DNA from: Clostridia bacterium
Lineage (GTDB): Bacteria > Bacillota > Clostridia > Oscillospirales > CAG-272
Assembly: GCA_017625275.1 (NCBI GenBank)
Contig: JAGALI010000007.1
Location: 1-9,282, forward strand
Direction of reading: 5' to 3'
DNA: 9,282 bases
Below the pieces are notes generated by a model. It was given only the letters and a program-made list of their open reading frames with translations. It did no database searches and was not told the origin of the DNA. The position numbers and the translations under genes were made by a program. This document shows positions 1-5,415 of the stretch, piece by piece (the first letter of the stretch is position 1; each line of letters starts with the position of its first letter).

Positions 1-293
1 ATCATTTCACCTTGCTCGTAGAGCTTTCTGACGAAGCAAGAGGAACAGAAACAATGGTTGAAAGACAAGAGACCATCAAGGAAAAGGTACTTGAGATGAC
101 CATTGAGGAGCTTGACTTGTCTGTAAGAAGCTTCAACTGCTTGAAGCGCGCGGGCATTGACAATGTAGAGGACCTTATCAATCGTACTGAAGAGGATATG
201 ATAAAGGTTAAGAACCTCGGTAAGAAATCACTCGAGGAAGTAATTGCTAAGCTCGCATCCCTAGGACTCGAACTTAGAAAGGAAGAGGAATAA
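1..293 (+). CDS. rpoA: RNA polymerase alpha subunit, C-terminal part (5' truncated by window edge)
   Basis: This is the 3' end of rpoA. The frame runs in from the window edge (first whole codon at base 3) to TAA at 291-293, giving 96 residues. The TTG at 12 is internal and not a start. The first 30 or so residues are the end of the N-terminal domain and the linker. The rest is the alpha C-terminal domain, which binds UP-element DNA and activators. The helix with VRSFNCLKRAG contains the DNA-contacting Arg, Asn and Cys (E. coli R265, N268, C269). NLGKKSLEEV contains the Gly, Lys and Ser of the second contact loop (E. coli G296, K298, S299). The KVLEMTIEELDLSVRS stretch is typical of Firmicutes alpha. 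rplQ follows after 52 bases, the usual end of the ribosomal operon. Identification is by recalled family sequence. Confidence 0.96.
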   Translation, partial: HFTLLVELSDEARGTETMVERQETIKEKVLEMTIEELDLSVRSFNCLKRAGIDNVEDLINRTEEDMIKVKNLGKKSLEEVIAKLASLGLELRKEEE

Positions 294-345
294 TCCCTTC
301 CAACAAAAAATAGACAGATAACACTCTGCAAAGGAGGATAAATCG

Positions 346-690
346 ATGGCAGGAAACAGAAAACTCGGCAGACCAACTGCTCATAGAATTGCTATGCTTC
401 GTGGAATGGTTACCTTGCTTCTTGAGAATGGTAAGATTGAAACAACCTACGCAAGAGCAAAGGAGCTTAGCGCAGTAGCCGACAAAATGATTACTCTCGG
501 CAAGACAAATACTCTTGCTTCCCGCCGTGAGGCTCTTGGCTACATCACAAAGGAAGATGTAGTAAAGAAGCTCTTTGACGAGATTGCACCAAAGTATGCA
601 AGTCGTAACGGTGGATATACACAGGTTTATAAGCTAGGACCAAGACGTGGTGACGCGGCTGAAATGGCTCTTATTAAGCTTGTAGACTAA
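346..690 (+). CDS. rplQ: 50S ribosomal protein L17
   Basis: L17 (bL17) is a component of the large ribosomal subunit located near the peptide exit tunnel. The 114 residues are slightly shorter than the B. subtilis (about 120) and E. coli (127) proteins. The match covers the whole length: an N-terminal basic RKLGRPTAHRIAMLRGM, a central AKELS...ITLGKT and R-R-E-A, the PKYASRNGGYT segment, and the GPRRGDAAEMALIKLVD end. The ATG start is fixed by an AAAGGAGG Shine-Dalgarno at 330-337, eight bases upstream. It lies 52 bases after rpoA on the same strand and ends 15 bases before an intrinsic terminator, so it is the last gene of the operon. Nothing is unusual in the gene itself. What is unusual is that the genes commonly found next in Firmicutes (ecfA1, ecfA2, ecfT, truA) are absent. 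Confidence 0.97.
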   Translation: MAGNRKLGRPTAHRIAMLRGMVTLLLENGKIETTYARAKELSAVADKMITLGKTNTLASRREALGYITKEDVVKKLFDEIAPKYASRNGGYTQVYKLGPRRGDAAEMALIKLVD

Positions 691-704
691 TTACACAAAT
701 AAAG

Positions 705-738
705 AAAGACAGGCGAGTAAAATCCCTGTCTTTTTTTG
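705..738 (+). terminator. Intrinsic terminator after rplQ
   Basis: The stem is AAAGACAGG (705-713) with CCTGTCTTT (725-733), a perfect 9 bp with an 11-base loop. The T run extends to 737. It closes the rpoA-rplQ operon and insulates the surface-protein locus downstream. Confidence 0.9.
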
Positions 739-788
739 TTTATTGTGGCAAAAAATAAATGATACGACTTTATATTCCTTGTATATTG

Positions 789-817
789 TTGACAAATTTA
801 AAATGGTATGCTAAAAT
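789..817 (+). promoter_or_regulatory. Promoter of surface gene A
   Basis: A perfect TTGACA at 789-794 is followed by a 17-base spacer and TAAAAT at 812-817. An extended -10 TG dinucleotide sits at 809-810. It lies about 35 bases before the ATG at 853 and downstream of the rplQ terminator, so gene A has its own sigma-A-type promoter. Confidence 0.8.
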
Positions 818-852
818 AATATATATAATATATAATCAAACAGGAGATATAT

Positions 853-2736
853 ATGAAAAAGCTAATTACTACTGCGTTTATTATATTAATGCTTTGCGTG
901 CTTTTGGCAGTGTCGGTTGTTGCAGAAACGCCTCAATGTCAGAGACAGAAGGTAAATATCATAACTAATGCAGAGCTATCTGCTGAAACAGATGATGAAA
1001 ATGTAAGAAATAATCTTGATGCGCTTATTGACGGAAATAAGAGTAGCGGTGTAGAGTCCTCAGGAAAGGAAACAATACTTCCAATCACCTTCAGCTTTGC
1101 TTCGCCAGTACAGCTCGATGAGGTGGTTATAACCATAAGAGGCGCTTCAGGAGAGGCGACTGCATCAGGCAATCTCTACGGAAAAATACAAATTGGCGCA
1201 GATGTAGATGTTTATATTTATCCAGATGACGGAAACCCTAAGGTTGTGAACTACAAAAGTAATAGTGATACCGAAATCAAAATTGACCTTTCTACATTTG
1301 AAGCTAGTGTAAAGGAAATAGAAATACAGGTTCATTGTAATTCTGAGATTAATCACCCACTTTGGGAGGTTGAGGCGTTTCAGTATAAAGGAAACCATGC
1401 ATGGGGAGACCCACAATCCATAACCCTACAGCCAACCTGTGAGGAAAAAGGAAAGGGCGTATTCAAATGTAGCTGTGGCGCAGAAGCAACCTTGGATATT
1501 GATGCAAAAGGACACAACGCTTCTGATTATAAGCACGATGCCACAATCGGCATGGAGGGTGGACACTATAAGGTTTGCTCCGTTTGCTCAAAGAGAGTAG
1601 ATGTTGGAGAGCACGTTTATGACCATCCATGTGATAAAAGATGTAATATTTGTAACTATACAAGAGCAGTAGAGCCACATACATATCGTGGTGATAAGGA
1701 CTCTATCTTGAGCTGTGCTACAGTTTGTGAAAAATGTGGTGAAGCACCAAGAACTACTACAAAGGCACACACATATACAGGTGGAGTTGATGGCTGTGAC
1801 AGAATTTGTGATATTTGTCTTGAGGAAAGAACGGTAGAGCTTGAGCACACCTATGATAACGCCTGCGATGTCCAATGTAATGTTTGTCATACTATAAGAG
1901 AGACAGAGCCTCATAAGTATACAAACGATGCAACCTGTGACGAATATTGCGATATATGTAACGCAAAGCGTGATAACACACCTGCTCATACATACTCTAA
2001 CGGCGCAGATTGTGACCCTGATTGTCAGCTTTGTGGTGGTGTAAGAGAGACAACGATTGAACATAAGTTTTCAAATAACTGTGACCCAACCTGTAACAGA
2101 AACTGTGGCTTTAGAAGAACCCCACAGCCTTGTATTTACGATAACGATTGTGATTCCACATGTAATGAATGTAATACGAAAAACAGAGATGTTGACCACG
2201 AATATGACAACGCTTGTGACGCAAGCTGTAATAGATGCGGTTCATCAAGAGTTCCATCGAAGCATGTTTATGGAGAGCCAAAGGTGACAGTTAAGGCAAC
2301 GGAGAAGCGTGATGGAGTACAGACAGTAACCTGTGAGCATTGTGGAAAATCGGAAACACAGCTAATTCCTAAGCTAGAATCAAAGAGCAATCTTCCAATA
2401 ATCATAGCAGTAGTAGCATCTGTAGTAGTTGTAGGTGCGTGCGCAATGATTGCTGTATACTCTCTTGTAATCAAGAGAAAGAAAGAGGAAAAGAAGAGAA
2501 AGCTTGCTGAGTACATGAAGAGAAAGGAAGAGGAAGAAAGACTCGCTCGCGAGGCTGAAGAGGCAGACGAGGAAGAGGAGGAGCTTCCACTTGCATTCGG
2601 TGGCTCAATGTATGACGATAGCGAAAATACTGCGGACACCTCTGCGTTTGCAGGAATTGGAATAGGAATCGGCTATGAGGAAATTGGCAATTCAAATGAT
2701 GAAGCCGAGACTGATGGCGAGGAAGCTGAAGAATAA
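853..2736 (+). CDS. Surface protein A: discoidin-like head, Cys-rich repeat stalk, TM, long charged tail
   Basis: I do not recognise a named gene. The 627 residues read in order as follows. Residues 1-24 are a signal peptide (basic MKK start, hydrophobic core, SVVA before E25). Residues 34-178 are an F5/8 type C (discoidin)-like beta domain, judged by NAELSA, the ALIDGN loop, alternating V/I strands and the closing LWEVEAF. Residues 190-221 hold a PTC...C-S-C-G...KGH module. A CSVC pair follows at 242-245. Residues 254-466 hold nine units of type H-x-[YF]-x3-6-C-x3-C-x2-3-C-x3-R. A closing CEHC module is at 494-497. The transmembrane helix spans about 514-540, followed by KRKKEEKKRK and an acidic, probably helical tail to 627. 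AGGAG at 842-846 sets the ATG. There is no LPxTG sortase motif, so it is probably membrane-anchored with the bulk outside. A role in binding carbohydrate or another surface through the head is inferred only. It is paralogous to the next two genes. Confidence 0.88.
   Translation: MKKLITTAFIILMLCVLLAVSVVAETPQCQRQKVNIITNAELSAETDDENVRNNLDALIDGNKSSGVESSGKETILPITFSFASPVQLDEVVITIRGASGEATASGNLYGKIQIGADVDVYIYPDDGNPKVVNYKSNSDTEIKIDLSTFEASVKEIEIQVHCNSEINHPLWEVEAFQYKGNHAWGDPQSITLQPTCEEKGKGVFKCSCGAEATLDIDAKGHNASDYKHDATIGMEGGHYKVCSVCSKRVDVGEHVYDHPCDKRCNICNYTRAVEPHTYRGDKDSILSCATVCEKCGEAPRTTTKAHTYTGGVDGCDRICDICLEERTVELEHTYDNACDVQCNVCHTIRETEPHKYTNDATCDEYCDICNAKRDNTPAHTYSNGADCDPDCQLCGGVRETTIEHKFSNNCDPTCNRNCGFRRTPQPCIYDNDCDSTCNECNTKNRDVDHEYDNACDASCNRCGSSRVPSKHVYGEPKVTVKATEKRDGVQTVTCEHCGKSETQLIPKLESKSNLPIIIAVVASVVVVGACAMIAVYSLVIKRKKEEKKRKLAEYMKRKEEEERLAREAEEADEEEEELPLAFGGSMYDDSENTADTSAFAGIGIGIGYEEIGNSNDEAETDGEEAEE
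1612..2250 (+). repeat. Nine-unit Cys-rich tandem repeat array in gene A (coding)
   Basis: The array covers protein residues 254-466. The first Cys of each unit is at 260, 288, 315, 338, 362, 387, 410, 433 and 455. The pattern is C-D-x2-C-N-x-C followed by Arg, with a His-x-aromatic between units. The usual spacing is 21-28 residues. At the DNA level the units are diverged, unlike the membrane-proximal units of genes B and C. Confidence 0.9.
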
Positions 2737-2739
2737 TAG

Positions 2740-2767
2740 AAGGGTGACCTGATTTTAGGTCACCCTT
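2740..2767 (+). terminator. Hairpin after gene A, weak U tract
   Basis: The stem is AAGGGTGACCT (2740-2750) with AGGTCACCCTT (2757-2767), a perfect 11 bp with loop GATTTT. Only three T residues follow (2766-2768) before AATAAAA, so as an intrinsic terminator it lacks a proper U tract. It may terminate partially or protect the transcript's 3' end. Confidence 0.7.
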
Positions 2768-2828
2768 TAATAAAACAACCTGTGGATTATAAACAATTTA
2801 GCCAGCTTACTTTTGGCTACTGTATATA

Positions 2829-2858
2829 TTGACAATCACCTTTCAATCATGATATACT
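2829..2858 (+). promoter_or_regulatory. Promoter of surface gene B
   Basis: A perfect TTGACA at 2829-2834 is followed by an 18-base spacer and TATACT at 2853-2858. An extended -10 TG sits at 2850-2851. Just upstream of the -35 lies a 6-bp inverted repeat, TAGCCA (2799-2804) and TGGCTA (2814-2819). That could be an operator or a chance hairpin. Confidence 0.8.
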
Positions 2859-2907
2859 AATACTAGATAAATTATATAGCCTTGATTGGCAAAAACAAGG
2901 AGAAATT

Positions 2908-5289
2908 ATGAAAAAAGTAATTAAAATTTGCATACTGCTAGTTACTTTAATGCTTGCCTTTTCTATCCTTGCCGTTTGTGCTTTTGCAAGCACCTGCGAG
3001 GGTGAGTTGGTAAACATTGCAGGACAGGCAACTGCAAGTGGCGACATTGGTCATGGTACATCTAACGACGACGTTCACTGGGAGGTTTCTGACCACTATA
3101 AAAACGCAATCGACGGAGACCCTATGACAAACTGCCCTGTTGATACAAATCATAATAGGGCATATGGCTTGAGAATCACATTTGATGGCCCTTATAAGCT
3201 AGAAAAGGTTGTGATTCAGCCATACGGACATGGACGCGCTCAAAGCACAATTAAAGCATGGGAAAACTGGAAGGATAGAACAAACGGACAAAATATAGAA
3301 GTGTTTCTATATGGCGAAAGTGGCTCTTATGTATTCTACCAAAAATATCAAGCGGGAACAGAAAATATTGAAATCACTCTTGATTCAAGCGTTGACCCAG
3401 TAAACCAAATTTACATTTACTTTAATAATGTTCAAGTAGCCCAAGGAATTTGGGAGGTAGAGGCTTACACCAGAGAAACACACACTTGGGTTCAAACAGG
3501 TGTAAAAAAGGCTGCTACATGCATTACTGAAGGACAAAGCACAGTACAGTGCACAAAATGTCAAGCAGTTGAAAAGGGAATAATTTGCCCAACTGGCCAT
3601 AAGGATATATGCCAAGTTACCTGTGGCAATGATGGCTGTAACAAGGCTCTTTATCGTAGAATTGAAGAAGTGTATCATGTTCGTAGCAGTCCGTGCTCTG
3701 ATACATGTATTAAATGTAATCAGTCGGGAGTGTTTACTGCGTCTGCGCATGTTGCTGACCTTTCAAAGCCATGTAGCAATACCTGTGTGATCTGTGGAGA
3801 GGATAAGGTTCCTAACGCGTATGATATACCTAATGTTTATACTACTGGTAAATATAAGCCATATAACTATGCGAAGCATGTGGCAAATCCTAATGACCCC
3901 TGCTCCTCAACCTGTATAGAGTGTGAAAAGCCTAATACAGTTGCTGCTCGCCACACTCCTGGTGCGACAACGGGTGCTTGGGCAGTGGCAAATAATACAA
4001 CCATAAATCCTTGCTCATCTAGACAATGCGCAGAATGTGGCTTGGAAAATGCATATCCACAAAATCCTCACGTAAGAAGAACAGATAAGCCTTGTAGCAG
4101 AGAATGTGCAAAGAAATGTAACGAGACCACTTGGTTTGCACACGAATTTGATAGCTGTGGTGACAATACATGTGCGCATTGCGGCGGTGGTTGGCCAGCT
4201 GAGCGTGCACACACCTTTACTGCACAATCGCCAACAAAATGTATAGGTTGTGGTTATAACAATCCAGATATATGCTTAAAGCACGAATACGATAACAATT
4301 GCGACACTAAGTGTAATCTTTGCCAAACCCCTAGATACGGAGGAAGAGATGACTATAGCACTATTCCTGAGATTTGGCATATTTTAGAGAGTGGTTGCGA
4401 CTCTGAATGTAACGATTGTAAGGCTACAGTAGCTGCAGCTCATAACTACAAAAAGGATTGTAGCGAGATTTGTAGCGATTGTGGACAAAAAAGAACAACA
4501 CTTACGGCTCACACCTACGACCATGATTGCGACGGGGAGTGTAATGAGTGTGGCGAGACAAGAGAGATAACTCACTTCTTTGACTATGCATGCGACCCAT
4601 TGTGTGGCAATGTAAAGTGTGAAAATCCAACGCGTGATGTAAGAGCCCTACACTTGTATGATAGCGTGTGTGACACAAGCTGTGGAAATGTAGGCTGTAT
4701 AATGCCAGATAGAAAGGTGCCTCATGTATACACAAGCGACTGTGATGCCGTATGCGACACGGAGGGCTGTGGATTTACAAGAACAGTAGAGGGACATAAA
4801 TATACAAACGACTGTGATACAGTGTGCGATGTCGAAAAATGTGGCTTTACAAGAACTCCAAACCCACATAAATATGATAACGATTGTGATGTAGACTGTA
4901 ATGTGTGCAAGACAGCAAGAGAGGTTGCAGGCCACGGATATGATAACGACTGTGACGCAGACTGTAACACCTGTGGAATAACAAGAGAGGTTCAAGACCA
5001 CAAATATGACAATGCCTGCGATGGCGATTGTAATAGCTGTGGCGCAACCAGAACAACTCAGCACAGCTTCAGCGTTTGGATGACAACAACGGAGCCAACA
5101 AAGAAAGAAGACGGAGTAAGTACTCGCTACTGTACCGTATGTAATTTTGATGAAACACAAGCAATTCCAGCAGAGGGTGGAATGTCAACAGGCGCTGTTG
5201 TAGCCATTGTAGTAGGCTCAGTATCTGTCGCTGGTGGAGGAGGCTTCTGTCTCTGGTGGTTCGTGCTTAAAAAGAAATTTTTAGGTTAA
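2908..5289 (+). CDS. Surface protein B: discoidin-like head, long Cys-rich stalk, TM anchor
   Basis: No named gene is recognised. The 793 residues start with a signal peptide (1-28, MKKVIK start, cleavage near AFA-S). An F5/8 type C-like head covers about 35-188: NIAGQATASGD at the start, NAIDGDPMT in the ligand-loop region, and IWEVEAYT at the end. A module with ATC...C.KC...TGH is at 200-231. The stalk at 235-715 has about 18 Cys units plus a partial CIGC at 445-448. Distal units are of P-C-S type, the middle units are degenerate, and membrane-proximal units are very regular. A closing YCTVC module is at 741-745. The transmembrane helix spans about 762-787 with a GGGGF turn, then KKKFLG. 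There is no LPxTG, so it is probably a type I membrane-anchored protein. An AAGGAG ribosome site at 2898-2903 fixes the ATG. It has its own promoter and terminator. Ligand and function are unknown. Confidence 0.9.
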   Translation: MKKVIKICILLVTLMLAFSILAVCAFASTCEGELVNIAGQATASGDIGHGTSNDDVHWEVSDHYKNAIDGDPMTNCPVDTNHNRAYGLRITFDGPYKLEKVVIQPYGHGRAQSTIKAWENWKDRTNGQNIEVFLYGESGSYVFYQKYQAGTENIEITLDSSVDPVNQIYIYFNNVQVAQGIWEVEAYTRETHTWVQTGVKKAATCITEGQSTVQCTKCQAVEKGIICPTGHKDICQVTCGNDGCNKALYRRIEEVYHVRSSPCSDTCIKCNQSGVFTASAHVADLSKPCSNTCVICGEDKVPNAYDIPNVYTTGKYKPYNYAKHVANPNDPCSSTCIECEKPNTVAARHTPGATTGAWAVANNTTINPCSSRQCAECGLENAYPQNPHVRRTDKPCSRECAKKCNETTWFAHEFDSCGDNTCAHCGGGWPAERAHTFTAQSPTKCIGCGYNNPDICLKHEYDNNCDTKCNLCQTPRYGGRDDYSTIPEIWHILESGCDSECNDCKATVAAAHNYKKDCSEICSDCGQKRTTLTAHTYDHDCDGECNECGETREITHFFDYACDPLCGNVKCENPTRDVRALHLYDSVCDTSCGNVGCIMPDRKVPHVYTSDCDAVCDTEGCGFTRTVEGHKYTNDCDTVCDVEKCGFTRTPNPHKYDNDCDVDCNVCKTAREVAGHGYDNDCDADCNTCGITREVQDHKYDNACDGDCNSCGATRTTQHSFSVWMTTTEPTKKEDGVSTRYCTVCNFDETQAIPAEGGMSTGAVVAIVVGSVSVAGGGGFCLWWFVLKKKFLG
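3610..5052 (+). repeat. Cys-rich tandem repeat array of gene B (about 18 units, coding)
   Basis: First-Cys positions in the protein are 235, 263, 289, 332, 369, 396, 417, 465, 497, 518, 541, 562, 588, 612, 636, 660, 682 and 704. Three subtypes are visible. P-C-S-x2-3-C types cluster at 262-404. C-D-x2-C-x4-C types with CGFTR or CG-like endings cluster at 562-649. Compact C-D-x2-C-N-x-C types dominate at 660-711. The last three units have a 22-residue (66-base) period. Confidence 0.9.
4729..5196 (+). repeat. Copy 1 of a near-identical DNA block shared by genes B and C
   Basis: Bases 4729-4772 match 6781-6824 exactly. Bases 4804-5196 align without gaps to 6862-7254 with 15 differences in 393 bases by hand count, eight of them synonymous. 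The two stretches are separated by a diverged patch with a 6-base length difference. The block covers the last five stalk units, the closing CxxC module and the first residues of the membrane anchor. Confidence 0.93.
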
Positions 5290-5296
5290 AATGATT

Positions 5297-5326
5297 AAAA
5301 GGAATTCGTACGCGAATTCCTTTTTT
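5297..5326 (+). terminator. Intrinsic terminator after gene B
   Basis: AAAAGGAATTCG (5297-5308) pairs with CGAATTCCTTTT (5313-5324) around loop TACG, and the T run continues to 5326. This is a strong, classical terminator ten bases after the stop codon. Confidence 0.92.
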
Positions 5327-5334
5327 CGTTGTCG

Positions 5335-5363
5335 TTGACAAAAGTGAGCCACTATGATATAAT
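5335..5363 (+). promoter_or_regulatory. Promoter of surface gene C
   Basis: TTGACA (5335-5340), a 17-base spacer and TATAAT (5358-5363), with an extended -10 TG at 5355-5356. This is a full consensus and the strongest-looking promoter in the window. It starts only nine bases after the gene B terminator. Confidence 0.88.
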
Positions 5364-5385
5364 TATAATATAAACATTAACGCTC

Positions 5386-5410
5386 ACGGGGGCGAAATCC
5401 CGTAAGGAGA
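5386..5410 (+). promoter_or_regulatory. Small leader hairpin next to the gene C ribosome site
   Basis: ACGGG (5386-5390) can pair with CCCGT (5399-5403) around an 8-base loop. The AAGGAGA ribosome site follows at once at 5404-5410, five bases before the ATG. The stem is short. It could shield or present the ribosome site, or act as a 5' stabiliser. No riboswitch family is recognised. Confidence 0.35.
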
Positions 5411-5415
5411 TAGCT

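Noticed and set aside
759..968. A 69-codon frame overlapping the gene A start.
   Set aside because: It runs through the promoter and overlaps the signal-peptide codons in another frame, with no ribosome site.
1612..2250. C-x3-C-x2-C motifs resemble the radical SAM iron-sulfur signature.
   Set aside because: The motif recurs many times in each protein, in exported proteins with no TIM-barrel sequence around it. It is a repeat unit, not a radical SAM site.
5160..5289. C-terminal sorting signal for sortase in proteins A, B and C.
   Set aside because: There is a hydrophobic helix with basic end residues, but no LPxTG-like pentapeptide before it in any of the three. Plain membrane anchoring fits better.
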